64,000 nucleotides of DNA from Melampsora larici-populina 98AG31 (taxonomy: Eukaryota; Basidiomycota; Pucciniomycetes; Pucciniales; Melampsoraceae). Positions 33,241-45,870 of this stretch are shown here, piece by piece. Numbering within the stretch: position 1 is the first letter of the stretch; the number at the start of each line of letters is the position of its first letter. The stretch lies in the NCBI RefSeq assembly GCF_000204055.1, contig NW_006768797.1, positions 5,202 through 69,201 on the forward strand, read 5' to 3'. The position numbers and the translations under genes were made by a program. The notes beneath the pieces are model-generated. The model made no database searches. It was not told the DNA's origin and saw nothing but the letters and a program-made list of their open reading frames with translations.

Positions 33241-35262
33241 TGTGGCTTGTTGTACACTTAACGCACAGGTTGGTGGCCGCTCGTAGGACTGTATGGTTCA
33301 TACGTACAGTGTATTATAAATCCATTCCTATGGCTCGGTCTTGTCAGGTCTTGTCCAACTCCTTGGAACAAAGATGATTCCACCCGTAAAATTTTTCATT
33401 ACAAAAATGACCATGTCGATTTTGAGAACAAATGAATACAAACCAATGAGATCAAAAAAGAAATCAAAATCAAAGATATTTCAGGATAACTGAAGTTAGG
33501 AAATTATTATAAAGGGGCCAAGAGATTCCTACTTGGTTTGTATTTCAATCCGTGATTGAGATCTTAAAAGAAGGTTATACTCCCAGAAATAAACATGGAT
33601 TTGTTCGTAAGTGAAATTTGATTAATATTGATAACTTGCAAAAATGAAATCAAACTTCAATGTGAAGATGGTCAAAAAAATCAGTCGTCTGGATAAGCCT
33701 TACACCGTAGATGGCTTCAAGCATACCTACGCCGATGAGGGTGACGTATGTAGTGAGCCGCATCATCCTCTTGTTTATTGTTTGTTCCGATCGATCCTAT
33801 CGAATACGCAGGTCTGATAAAAACCCAAATCGAAGCTATCACCTTCTACGACGCACACGCAGTCAGATCTGACTTGAGGCATTAGTGAATCAAGTCGTAT
33901 AAGTGTTCCGCATCACTTCAAAGTCTGATGCGATTGAAACTGATGAATTTGACTGATTCACCATAGTATAGTATGGTTGAAAACCAAGATAATCATCATG
34001 TTATCGCTTCTGAACGGCCGATTCAAAAAGGGTAGATTGATGATCACCTTATCATTTCTGGACGGCCGCCTAAGTGTCCAATCATTGGACCGTAGTAGAT
34101 CTAACAAGCGGCTCTTACATGAACCTACACAGACATGGATCCATTGCTCATTTGAAGCAATCCAGAGCAAATTTCTTGGGTCCATCACTTGCACAAAAGA
34201 CGTTCGTACAGGCTTGGGTAGGTCCAAGAAGGTCAGAGAGAAAAAAGAAACGCCCCTCTTACAAATCAGGCGCCACCCGAGAAAAAAATTATACTATCCC
34301 TGTATGTCTCAGAGATCCTCTCAGATAGTCTCAGAGGAAGACTGATACCGCAACTCTCCGCTTCATGACACCGCAGGTTTTGGAAGTTAATATTCGCGAG
34401 AAGACTGAAGATGACTATTTTCCCAGAATTAAAGATTTAAATGATTTCAGATGATTTCTCGATGGATACGTTGCCGAAACTAGAAGACGTTGCCCCATTT
34501 GCAATACGCTCACTGTGCAATGTGACGTGGGCAAGGGTCTCCATCGGATATGTATAACCCCAACTAATCCAATCTAGGGGGACCCATGTATCGATCAAAA
34601 TACTTTCGGCTGATATGGCTTGTGGCGCATATTGATACATCCTGAAACAGATATAATTGACATACCAATCTACCGATACGAAGAAGATGCGACAGGGTGC
34701 AAAAAGGGGCATATGAAAGTGTTCTTTGGTCGCGCATAACGCTGGAAGCACTCTCGGACCCTACGAAATCCACCACCATCAAGCAGAGCCAACCTCGGCC
34801 AGGGAGGCTTCTTGAGCCTGTCGCAGCTTATCGGAGGCCATTATATCAGCTTGGGATTGAAGGCCACTTTGGACATAGCACCACATCCCCAATCTTCGTT
34901 CAAGCGCACAGAAAACACTGTATTTCGACGTTCTATTCCTGCCTCGTTATAGATACCTATCAACCTTTTGAACTTTCAAACGGGCAAGCCCTGAGAACCA
35001 CAAGAACCATTGTAACGCGGTAGTGCTGGCGCTACTTCTGGCCGCTTGAGTATGTGTGATCTATGTTACCTTCAATCAGAAATACGTTTGTTTACGATTT
35101 ATACTCACGCCTCGCACTTTTCCATCACTTCTTCTTTGGGAAAGAATCGACACTACGTTTCTTTGAAGTCATCACATTTCGGTGGGCCTTGCATAGCAGA
35201 GTATGTCCGCCTCCCTCTCCTAATAAGCTCCTATCAGCTCTGGATGTTTTGAGATTGACTTC
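33241..35262. other. Region without recognisable gene
   Basis: About 2 kb with only short frames lacking family features. Around 33950-34090 a palindromic-looking pair with GGACGGCCGCC / GAACGGCCGATTC context occurs. Nothing can be assigned. Confidence 0.4.
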
Positions 35263-35601
35263 ATGGGATCGCTCTCCGAAGGCACACCTGCATCAATTCA
35301 CCAGCGGCGTTCTATATACACACTGTGGACAGATAGCGGAATGCGCTACCTCGGGACACTCTTGTTGGCCAGCTTTCTCGTTGTCATTGTGTCGACATTT
35401 CCCCTTGGCCTCGTTCGTCGACAGCCCTTCCTCGATGAACTCATCAGCATCCCTGAAATAGTCGACCGTGTACACGAGACTGCGGATGTAGGACATTACT
35501 CAGAAAATGCAGCCGCACTCAAGAAGGAGCACAAGTGTTGGAAAGGCCGCAACCTTACTTCAGATTGCCCAGACGCTCAACCTTCTAGATTACCTGTTTA
35601 A
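35263..35601 (+). CDS. Small hypothetical protein with one hydrophobic helix
   Basis: 112-aa frame. Its internal Met begins a signal-peptide or signal-anchor-like segment (MRYLGTLLLASFLVVIVSTF), followed by an acidic and then basic hydrophilic stretch (LISIPEIVDRVHETADVGHY) with two Cys. If translation starts at the internal Met the product would be about 86 aa and possibly secreted or membrane-anchored. No family is recognised, and it may be one exon of a larger gene. Confidence 0.35.
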   Translation: MGSLSEGTPASIHQRRSIYTLWTDSGMRYLGTLLLASFLVVIVSTFPLGLVRRQPFLDELISIPEIVDRVHETADVGHYSENAAALKKEHKCWKGRNLTSDCPDAQPSRLPV

Positions 35602-36428
35602 ACCATGGCACCTTGTTCAAATTTCATCACGCTCGAAGATCTCCTCAACATCAAAAAATGGGATGGCATTCTGGTCTTAGACCTGCTTGTCGCTTCTCAA
35701 ACCATATTCTTTCTCTCGTTCTTGCTACCCGGAAGCTGTGGGGCTTTGATATCATAGCTGATTGCACACGCTTGCCCTTTTCCCCTTTGCATATTGTGGA
35801 CTATCTTGTTGGACATTTTCTTGCATTTTTTAAACCTCGAGTAGAACCCTGTTTAACATTCTGCAATCTTAAAATTTTATCTACTTGTCTGATGTTCACT
35901 TTGTTCGGTCTGTACCCTGACTAGACGCACCATACTCGATGACATGATTGTAACCCCACTTTTACTCAGACGAGATATCCCAGTTTTGATCTCTTGTCTG
36001 AACGTCTGAAATACCTCTTCTGGTCAAGGATATGAACACTGGTTCACATGGGGTGCACATCACCTGAGCTTTCTGGTTCGAGTAGCAGAATGCACTCAGT
36101 GACGAGGTGGACAAATGCCAGACTGAAGTTTCATAACCAAAGTGCTTTGGCAACACATCATCAGTTCAGGGACAAATAGACGCGTGACTAACAGAAAAAT
36201 TACTGGACAAAGCATTAATGTGTTTGATACAACTCATGATTTTTTGGATTGGCAGGGCTTCATGCTCGCTCTAGATGTCTGTTATGAGATCATAATCACA
36301 ATTTACTCAATTTCACAAGTGATCAGGTTGGAGATACAAAATAGGATACGCGTGCTAGAGAGATAATCTCTGAAAGATGGCGTGGTAATAAAACATCTTG
36401 TCATCGAATGGTGTCCAATGTCGCCGAC
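35602..36428. other. Region without recognisable gene
   Basis: No supported coding sequence or repeat in this 0.8-kb stretch downstream of the thioredoxin gene on the opposite strand. Confidence 0.4.
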
Positions 36429-37074
36429 TCATGCAGTAGCGCAATCCTTGACCATTCTCTGAATGCAGATTCGCAGGATGCAAAGTTCAGTGAACAAATT
36501 TAGCAAATACCATGCAATTAGGACTGACCTCAAGTTTCCCTGGATCCGCGCCCTTCACAGTGTGAATGACTTTTCCTTGACTGGCTGCGAGGAAGGTTGG
36601 AATTGCAGAGATATTGTATTCGGCCGCTACGGCCTGATGGTAAACGTAAGATGCATCCCTCGTCAGTTTGTTTATACATGGGATTCAACCGCGACCTAAA
36701 GATGTACGTCATGGAGGGACATGAAAAATCCAGAATATAGGAAGATACGAACCGGAACAGCATCAACATCAACCTTGTAAAACTTAACTTTGCCTGAAGT
36801 GTCAGCTTCAGCTAGACGTTCAAATTGCGGTGAAATGGCGCGGCAAGGCCCACACCTATGAGAGATCGGCATGTGAGATAGACTATCACAGCGATTTATT
36901 CTGATGATGAGAAGCTTTACCAAGTGGCCCAAAAATCGAAGATAGCTACTTCTGGACCATCAATCTGAGTTCAAAGTATCAATAAAACGAGTTCCAAGCG
37001 CGACAATGAAGGTAAACAAGACCCACCGCTTGTTTAAACTGCTCCATGTTTGCGATAACTTCCACGGACGGCAT
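36429..37074 (-). CDS. Thioredoxin (109 aa), copy 1
   Basis: Five exons on the minus strand: 37027-37074, 36921-36964, 36753-36855, 36529-36633 and 36429-36458 (48, 44, 103, 105 and 30 nt). The sequence runs MPSVEVIANMEQFKQA, FDFWATWCGPCRAISPQFE with the WCGPC redox site split by intron 2, then VKFYKVDVDAVP, EYNISAIPTFLA with the cis-Pro, and VKGADPGKLE. Length and motifs match a cytosolic thioredoxin, the dithiol reductant of ribonucleotide reductase, peroxiredoxins and others. It has no targeting peptide. A sister gene with the same exon lengths is at 46225-46861. Confidence 0.93.
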
Positions 37075-38600
37075 TTTGAAAGTTGATGAAATAGGCAATC
37101 AGAAGTTGAGGGCAGTCGATGGAAACCTTTATCAGGATTTGTATGAGTAGTGGGGTAAAGCTCAGAAGCCGTCACGGAGTTACCAGGAGCAATCGCCATG
37201 ATGACGTATTTTTCACGGGTCATCGAAAGTCCGATCGTGCACCCCGTGCAACCGGGGACATGATCATTTTGAATGAAAGCGCAAAACGGAGCGGATCATG
37301 ATGTTGTGGGTGCAGCGCAAAACGCGCGGACAAGGCACGCTCAGCCGCGCCCGCAAAGTTCAAGATGAGCTTGGGCGCGCTCCTATATCAAGCTATTCTG
37401 CAGATAGCAGGAGATCTTGAGGTCAAAAACAGACCTCATCTCCAAATTCTGTAACAAAATATTATCCTCAATGCTCAAAGAACAACGGTGGTCATCTGAA
37501 TCTGAAAGCAACTCCAATGATTGGGTCTTGCCTGATACCCACATGTTCAATTGCTTTGCTGGACAGAACTCTTGATATTGGCAGTACACAATCTTGCACA
37601 AGCTTGCGAAATTGCACAGTGTATTCACTGCAAGTTATTCATGAATCAAAAGCCAAATGGACTTCAGATTCACCATACCTCATCAGCATACAACCTACAA
37701 ACCAGATCTACCGCACTTGTGAGAAATAATGGTAGGATTTTTTGATTTTTTGTATATTCAGATCCTACTGGGTTTCTGACCTCCAATTGTGTTTGCCCCA
37801 TGAGAGGAATTGTCGAGTGTCCTGCAGATCTACCTGAATAACTTTGAAAATCATTTGTTTGACAATCACAACCCCGCCACCCACTGCACTCCTATCAAAT
37901 TGGCTGGAACCCAGAAAACTAGCTAAACACAGTCATAACAGCAATTGATCCCTTTTTGCCCCTGTATACATCCAACTGTCTACAATTTTATCAATAAAGC
38001 TATTGATCCCATTGAATCAATTTCTTTTCAACCTGATGTTTTCCTTATCTGCTTTGAATCAATCAAAAAACAATTTTCTCTATTTGATCCACCAAGTTTG
38101 ATTTTGGATGAAGCTGCTGCCCTAGCACTTCATCCATCAATCTGACCCCTTTGGTGCCAGGCAACAGATAACCAACATCTCTTCAGAGACAAAGATTGAT
38201 TTTCAATGGGTGTGATGTTGAAAATTCTCGCAAATTGACACCAATCAACCCATGGAAGAGACACCTGAGATGGGCAAAAAGCCTTCCCCAATAAAGGTTT
38301 GTGGGGGAAAGAAAAAGGCTGCACTGATCAAGACTAAGTTCTCAGTTATTCACTCTGAATGTTTCAATGATGGAGTGATGCAGGAGTTCAAGGTCTACCT
38401 TTTTAGTAAGTTGCTCAGCAACTTTGAAGATTGATTTGGCAATGTCTGTAGTCTCTATGATGCTGAAATGAAGAGGACTGTTCTCAAAAGCAATCTGGCC
38501 CCTCAATCTTCTGGTTCTAGACTGCTGGTCAAAAGCAAGGCTGGTCTTCAATAATCACAAAACAAATACCAAGACTGAACTCTGCTAGCAACCTTGAAGA
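37075..38600. other. Retroelement-like debris
   Basis: Short plus-strand coding-like blocks (about 37945-38145, SISFQPDVFLICFESIKKQF; 38252-38545, IKTKFSVIHSECFNDGVMQE then DAEMKRTVLKSNLAPQSS) are separated by stops and frameshifts. Composition suggests a decayed gag-like or other repeat-derived protein. No domain is identified. Confidence 0.35.
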
Positions 38601-38649
38601 CCAACACTTCAACACAAATAACACAAAAGACACAAATATTCAATGCACA

Positions 38650-39600
38650 CATAAGACACTCCAAACACAATGATAGAATGATACACTTCAACAAGAAAAA
38701 CCCACAATACCCCCCTTCAATTGGATCCGGCTGATTCTCCCGGCTTTTCACTCCAATTACCTTCATCATCTTCCCCTCCTCTCTCAGATTAATCCAGGGA
38801 TAGTCTTGTTTCTCCACTCTCTACTTCTTTTGTATTCCAATATATTTGTTCTATTTAACTAATGATGATATCTCACTGTCTATCAATAAATAAATCTCCA
38901 CTTCAATCCCATTCAATCATCTTCAATATATGTCATCTTTACTTGGTTTGTTTGGATTCTGATTTCAGCTGGACCTAAACTAGATTAATCAATTCAACTT
39001 TGATTATTGGTCTTTGGGGTAAGTTTCATTTTTGATTTTACCGGTTGTTGCCTTCTTTCCTTTCTACTGGTATCTATCATACTGACATCATCATATATCT
39101 TTCTCCACTCCCCCACCTTCACCTTTTTTTGTAAGTTATTAGCTGCATAGATTCCAGTTTTGATTCTTGGCTGTATTTTCTTGTAGATCAATGGTTTGTT
39201 ACATGTTTTATTCCATTGGGCATATTCATTTCCTTTTTTTATTGTCTTTCTTTTCCTATGCTAATCAGATCTTTTTTGCTTCCCTACAGGATCTCTCAAT
39301 AATTTATGGTATTAGTCCCCTTTCTTGATTTAGGTAAGTTAACTTGTTTCTCTTTGTAGTTGGTTTGCTCCTTTCCTACTGATAACTTTATTCTTCTCTC
39401 CCTATCAATCAGCTCTTGCCTCCGTCAATTCAATTTTGCTGCTCACCCTTGTTCTAGGTATGTCTCCTTTATATTCTAAGTCAATCAGTTTCTTTCAGCA
39501 TCATTCTCTATTTATTTATTTTCTATCTGATTTGAATCTGATTTTGTATGTATCAAGTTTTCATTGTATCCACTTTTATGTATGTATATATTCTTTACTA
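38650..39600 (+). repeat. Noncoding LTR-like segment with serial splice-like sites
   Basis: T-rich noncoding DNA carrying plus-strand donors GTAAGT at 39019, 39131 and 39333 and GTATGT at 39458. These alternate with acceptor-like CTTGTAG (about 39184), CTACAG (about 39289) and TTTAG. The organisation resembles elements at 3811-5405 and 19180-21083, though clear sequence identity was not established and ends were not found. Confidence 0.35.
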
Positions 39601-40672
39601 TATTGAATGGAGGATTAATTTTTATTGGTAATGAAATGGGGAAAAATGAATTAGAGTTCATGAATATTATATGTGAATGCAGTGAGTTTGCTAAGATTTG
39701 AAATGAGTTGATGTTTCATTTGTATAAATGAAATAGGTGGCCTGCTGTCATAGGGAACATAAGGGTTGTTCAATATGTGTTCTTAAGATCAATGTGATAA
39801 ATATTATGTCTCCCAAGTTTTTTGATAGTGAATACACATGTTCCAATGAAAGAGTGCCTTGTAATTTTGCTTCACACGGGGTGTGTCCCTAGAAGCTGGT
39901 TTTCTGTGCCTGGGTGCGCCCCCCAAAAAGATAGCAAACACACAATGTGAATGGGATGGGTGCCCAAAGGCATGAGAGTACCTGTATAGTTCCATGAGGA
40001 TTGGGGATGAGCAGCCCTGGCAGTCTAAAGCTCAACATACTCAAAGAGGTGCTTGCTTTAGACAGAGTGCACGGAGAGAGTACACAACCTCTGCCACATA
40101 CTAGCCACACATCCCCCAAATCCTCACAGCAAGCAAGATTGGTAATCTTTTCAAACTATAGTATATCACTAACATTTCATTTCTCCCACCCACCCCTTCA
40201 CCCACCATACAGAGAGCCACCCTTACCAGGTAGTCTACGGTCTTTTGCCCCCACAAACACGTGAGGTCATACTAGTAAGACAGCACCAAATAAAGACTAA
40301 TGGTTAGGCTAATACTTTCCAAAGGTGTTTCAGAAGTTTACATAGTGTAATTCTATATAAGCAAATCAGCTGCTGAAAAATTTATAGATCTCTAATAGTG
40401 CCATAGAGAGACTAATGAAGCAGTGGGGCAGCAGACTATTAATATTAGTGAAACCAGCATGAGCCAACACCCACAAGATCAAATATGAGTGACAAGGATC
40501 CAGGTAAAGATGATGTTCTTAGATCACAGAAGATTTGATAATGAATTGAATAACCAATGGTCTTTCCTACAAATATTTGGGTACACCTACAGTGTATGTA
40601 CTTAGTGTCAGCCATTGACAATTGATCCAATTGTGCATCTGCATGAATAACACACATAATCCTACATAATGA
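39601..40672. other. Region without recognisable gene
   Basis: Only short frames without family features. Likely repeat-derived intergenic DNA. Confidence 0.4.
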
Positions 40673-41056
40673 CAACCCTGGGCCAGCAACGCAAGTGTTG
40701 CGTGCTGCGCTGCGCTTGCGTTGCGGTTTTTCTGACCGCACCGCACTGTAAAATCCATTTTGAAGTTGCGGCCTGACCTGCTGCGCAACAAGATGTGTCC
40801 AATTCCAAGTTGTTTTGGGCCGCAACAACATTTGTTGCGTCACTGCCCAAAAAAACTTGAAATTTGACGGTTTTTTGGCGCTGTTGCGCCTTTTGCGTTG
40901 CGTGGCGGTCAGCGCGCCACGCAACCCAGGCTAACGTTTTGTTGTTGCGGTACTTACCGCAACGCAGCGTCTGCCGCTGGGCTTTGTTGCGTGTTGCGGA
41001 GCAACGCACCAAAAAACACGCTTTCTGTGGTGCGGTGCGTTGCTGGCACAGGGTTG
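40673..41056. mobile_element. 384-bp MITE dense in GTTGCG motifs
   Basis: The ends CAACCCTGGGCCAGCAACGCA and a complementary TGCGTTGCTGGCACAGGGTTG form about 21-bp TIRs with one mismatch. They are flanked by a 7-bp direct repeat ATAATGA (40666-40672, 41057-41063). The interior has more than 20 TTGCG/CGCAA words in both orientations, including GTTGCGGTACTTACCGCAAC. It is much more GC-rich than its surroundings and noncoding. A 7-8-bp duplication points to hAT or KDZ mobilisation (inference). Confidence 0.8.
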
Positions 41057-41705
41057 ATAATGATCATCACAGTCACCTCAGCTCTTACCAGCAGTTCACA
41101 CACAGAATGCAAGATTTCCAAACTTCAGTTCTATGACAAAAGACCCTGAACTTAACCCTAAAATCACAATCTATGCATCATAGATAAGTGTATACATATC
41201 CCAATTCTTTGACACTTCCATTGCCAAAAGTTCCTAAACAATGCATGCTTGAAAACTTCAACTTTCCTAACCATCCTATGTTTCACTCTTGGTATTTTCA
41301 GTCCTAGTTTGAAGCAATTAAAAATACACCAGAAGGTATTGTTTTAAACAGGAGTTGTATCTTATTAATTGAGGCTGAAGAGTGTGATCAAGACCAAGTT
41401 GATTGAAAGGGTATACATTGGAATCTTTTATGACCATAGTCTAAAAGAAAGAAAGCTTAACCTTGGAGAGCCCAAAATACCATGAGTAGGGACAATCAGC
41501 AAGTTTTCTTCCATATGTTATGACAGCACATCACAAGGAGATTATGTTCAAACAGATTGGTCTGCTGATTTTAACCAAATGGAATACTTGTATTCATTTA
41601 GACAATTGTTGGAAACATTTGAGGGTTTTATTGCTACAATTTGGCATATCATTCTTTTGCTTCTGTGAGAGACACGTAAACATAATGAAAATGACATGTA
41701 TTTAT
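41057..41705. other. Region without recognisable gene
   Basis: No supported coding sequence. This is spacer between the GTTGCG MITE and the Harbinger-like element. Confidence 0.4.
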
Positions 41706-41886
41706 GGCGTTCAAACCTGTGCAAGAAATTTGCAATTTTCGTGAGATTTCTGTGCAAGTTTTTTTAACAACTTGCATAGAACTTGCACGGAACTTGCTTA
41801 CTTAAGACTTATTTATGTTAACCTAGGCTTCCCGGCTTTGAGGCCTACAATCAAACTCAGCTTGCCCTTGATGTACACATACAGAA

Positions 41887-43851
41887 ATGGCGGAATCCCC
41901 TCCATCACCTGGGGTTCAATCCAACTTAACTCCCATGCATCTCGACCCAAACCTGCAAGTAATCTCCCCGCAACTTTCCAATTCAAGCATCGCCACCCCC
42001 CTGCGAATTGTTTCTCCGGCAAACTGGGTCCAAAGCCCAAGTCCAATCTCTGGCCATCCACTTCAGCTAGCTATCATCCCACCTTCCGTGAATCCACCTG
42101 TCTGGAACTTACCTTATTCTAGTACTCACATGCAACAAACTCAGATTAGTAACTCTCCAACAAATACTATGTGTGTCACTTCAAGCCAACCTTTGGATTC
42201 TTCGACTCAAAACAATCCCAGTGTTGATCCACCAAAAAAAAAACGTAAATATACAAGGAGGAAGACTTCATGCAAATCTAATAATCAAACACCTGCGTCA
42301 CGAGATTCAAATGATGGAAAAAAAAATGATGAAAAAAAAATGTCTCATGGAAAGGTGATCTTAATGCTGACGGAAAAAGTGCTATTGTTCTGATAATCGA
42401 GTGGTTGGGAACTGCAACTACAACTGGCACTCGATATGATTGGTGGAAGGGAGAGATGGATGTGGACACACGATCGATCTACAGTAAAAAGGATGTTGGC
42501 GAAAAGATTGCTGAGTATTTGGCGGAAAACGGTTTACCAGGTAGAGATGGAAAAGGTGTAGAAACTCAGGTAAGTAAATGCACAATCTCTCTCTGATTTG
42601 AAAAACTTACCTAACATATATTTGCACATTTGATGTAGATCTGTACCCTGGAATCGACCTTCACGGTGGCCCAAGACTTTCGCACCAGCACTGGCCAAGG
42701 GATTTTGGAAGAATTTGAAAAACAAGCTCAAGAGGAGAAGATCGAAAATGGCTACATATCCGATAGTGATGAGTGGAGGTCAATAGAGCATTCAACCAAA
42801 TCCAAATTCGACCGTAAGTTCATTTGATACCCAGCTGAAACGAGCTCTGAAAAATCCAATACTGATGGACTATTCTCACCCCTATAAAGAGCTTTTGTTC
42901 CAAAGATGCTCATTCTACTACGATCTCCTACCCTTTATGTCAACCCGAACCAATGTCATACCACAGGCTATACGAGAGAGTGGAGAAGTTCTAGATGAAG
43001 AAGATGTCCTTCCCTCTACAAAGCGCGCTCGGAACGTGAGTCCAATCAGCATTGGATCTTCTAGGCACATAGTGCAGGATCTCGAACCCTCAAACACGCC
43101 TTGGGAAAGCCCTTTGGATCAAGAGGACGACTTCACTCAAGATATAGACAGCACTCTCAACTTTCTTACAGACTCTCAAAACCGAAGAGCTTCACCTACC
43201 CCAAACGATGAAAGTGAAAGAGGAAGTGCACGTTGTCCACCTGGAAGACCATCGAGACGTCCAAAAGGACTTACTTTGGATCATGACCTACCTAAGTCAT
43301 CCTGCAGCTCTGCGTCAGATGTACACAATCTATTATCATCTCAACTACCTTCACGTGATGAAAGAGCAGAGAGAAACAAACTCGAGAAAGACCGAATGAT
43401 CTTCGAAGAAAACTACATGCAAGCTGAACAAGATGCACGAAAGGAGGAGCTCAAAACCCAGGCTAAATTGGCTGATGCGGTTTCTCGTCACCTTGCAGGA
43501 GGTGATGACCATCTCGACGAAAACGGCCGAGCCGAACGATCTCAACTGAAGCTTGAACAAGATCGAGTTCAACTCAAGCTCACTCAGGCTCAGTTGGCTC
43601 GTAGTCGGGAAGACCTCATCACGGCCCGAAGTGAAAGGAAATTGGCTATGTTAGCGAAATACAAGGCTTTGGGCTTTTCAATCGAGGAAGCCAAAAAGGA
43701 AGTCGAAGAGGTCGAAAATCAAATTCGAAGTGAGTTTTTTTGTCTTCTCACCCACCATTTCATTTCTACAACTACACTCAATGCAATAGACCAGCTAATA
43801 TTTTGATTGATTGTTTCACTAGGGGATCTCGAAGAAGAATCTCAAGGCTAA
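41887..43851 (+). CDS. Harbinger-associated Myb/SANT-like DNA-binding protein, frameshifted
   Basis: The N-terminal 140 residues are Pro/Ser-rich, ending in a basic run (PPKKKRKYTRRK) that looks like a nuclear localisation signal. After a frameshift, the SANT/Myb-like domain reads IIEWL, YDWWKGEMD, YSKKDVGEKIAEYL, TFTVAQDFRTSTGQGI. An intron follows at about 42570-42638. The third part (from about 42865) is acidic, then a long Glu/Lys/Arg coiled coil (RMIFEENYMQAEQDARKEEL), with a last exon about 43823-43851 after an intron. The frame changes at a run of nine A (42332-42340); ten A would restore it. This is a mutation or a homopolymer sequencing error. In Harbinger elements this partner carries the transposase into the nucleus and onto the TIRs. 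Confidence 0.75.
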
Positions 43852-44250
43852 TTTTGAGATTCAGCTCACCTCTTGTTAAATTAAGATCACTTCAATTCTC
43901 AAACTTTTTTGTTTTTTTTTAATTTTGATCACTCGGTTCCTTGATTTGATGTTAGGTAGAGTCATTTAAGACTCGTAAATCCACTGTTCCAACTCGTTTC
44001 CCTCAGAATTCTAAATTTGAAATGTGTTCTTGATTGTTGTTGTTTGTTTGATCTCTCTAAATTAGTGGTTGTAAACTCTCGCTTTGAAAATGAGTCATCA
44101 GTTGAAATTTGATTATAACAACTCCAATAAAATGAAACAGTTGATTTTAAACGAGTCAGGATGAACAAACAAACCACAACACAAAGCCTTGAGGCACTAG
44201 GAACCTATACATGAATCTAAAAGATAATCCAAACACATAGACCAAAAAAA

Positions 44251-45870
44251 TCACAACGATTCACAAAAGAGTCGAAATACACGCATTTGGGTGTCCTCAT
44301 CATCATCTTCTAATATTTCATTCAAAACAAGTGGGTCTTCAGGATCAAGCGGAGAAGTTACATTGTAATGGAAATTCAATTGGTCATTCTGATCCAAAAG
44401 AAAGTTGTGTAGGATACAACAGGCGGAAATCCAAGCGTTCAAGCGCTTAACACAATTCTCATCCTTTAAAATTAACCGTAAGTCCTTCAAAGACTGCCAT
44501 CGGGACTTCAGCATACCATTGCAATGTTCTATCGCCACTCGTAATTCACTTAAAAGTTTGTTAAAAACCATCTTGTTACGCGTGAGAGGAATTCCTCCCA
44601 CCCTTTTAAAAGCCGGAACAATGAAAGAATGAGAGCTGTACCCCGAATCAGCCAGGAGATACTCTCCTTCAGAAAAGAAATTGTTCGGGTCTGACCACAT
44701 CTGCAAATTACCATTAGATAACGTTTTGGTCAGATTCAAAGCCATTACACAGCAGAATGAAAGGTTGTGAGCTTGAAGATTAAACTTACCGAAGACGCAC
44801 GCATGACTCGCTGGTCATGAACACTGCCACACCATCCATGGCGAGCAAATGTAATCCTGCGTTTGTGATTGCATATAAGCATCGAGTTGACCGCATAGAA
44901 ATATTTTCGAGTATAATAGTCTTCTTTGCACTTTGGAGGACCAAAGGCAAGGGGTATCAGTGTTCCATCGACAAAACCAACACATCCTTTGAAAGGACTG
45001 TTGGTGCCAATAGCTCTTCGGATGTCAACTCGCTCCTCAGGTGTTGGCCAAGTCAAGTATCGACTTTCTAATCGAACAATTGCAACTACACATCTCCAAG
45101 TGAAATTCTCAACGCTACCTTCTGAAACCACCAAGTCACCCAAAGTAAGTAAATCACGACTTTGTCCAATATCATTATCTGTAGGACAAAGCTCACCTGA
45201 AATGCCAAAGGTATGAGCGAGAATCCCGATTCCACCCCCGTTTCCAGAGAGTCCAAGATGCGCCAGAGTGACCAGTAATTGAAGTTCGACTGGGGCCTGT
45301 GGACAGGTCGATTGATTCTGAAAAACGTCGCAAGAAGCAATTTGATTTAGCAAAGCTAAGTAGCTAGGCCGATTCATTCGAGCCTAGTGTGACATGCAGG
45401 TGAGCTCAACAACCTCGTCTTAGACCATCACAGATAAGCAAGCTTACAATCCTTAAAAACGTCACATCGCGTGACCCCCAGATTCTATTGAACATCGACA
45501 GCTGATATCCCCGAGGTTCGCGACGTCTTGTTTCAAAGTAGCGCTTTCGCTCAATCATGTCGATAGCAAGTGTCCATAAGCCTTGATTGACTTGGGGTTC
45601 AGCTCGGCTTGATTTGAGAAATCGGAGTCTGGTTCGTTTTTGAAAGATCATCCACAAGGCGACACACATGTGAGGCTCGAGATTGAACGCCGCTTGAGTT
45701 TGTGGGAGCTGTAGTAGCTGGCAGAACGTGGTGAGACCGGAAGATGACCTGCTGAAAACCTTTTGTCTTACTGTGGGGAAGAGACTGCGAGAAGAATTGA
45801 AAGGGTTGTCTTGAGTGGCAAGTCGCTTGAGTGTTCGAATCATTTGTCTTCGAGCAGAGATGCGTGGCAT
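44251..45870 (-). CDS. Harbinger-type DDE transposase (DDE_Tnp_4, 463 aa)
   Basis: Four exons: 45448-45870, 45197-45383, 44790-45121 and 44251-44700. They sum to 1392 nt with no internal stop. The N-terminal helical part (MPRISARRQMIRTLKRLATQ) leads to a helix-turn-helix-like block (LLVTLAHLGLSGNGGGIGIL, HTFGIS then EGSVENFTWRCVVAI). The nuclease core carries the acidic residues in GCVGFVDGTLIPLAF, HDQRVMRASS and EYLLADSGY, and the late block RVAIEHCNGMLKSRWQSL, then ILHNFL. All catalytic positions appear present, so the enzyme could be active. It converges on the DNA-binding partner gene. Confidence 0.92.

Noticed and set aside
40673..41056. CpG-island-like promoter
   Set aside because: TIRs and the 7-bp direct repeat show it is a MITE; no gene starts next to it.
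40445..41149. Overlapping Ala/Arg/Gln-rich frames on both strands
   Set aside because: Generated by the GTTGCG-rich MITE; symmetrical on both strands, as expected for an inverted repeat.
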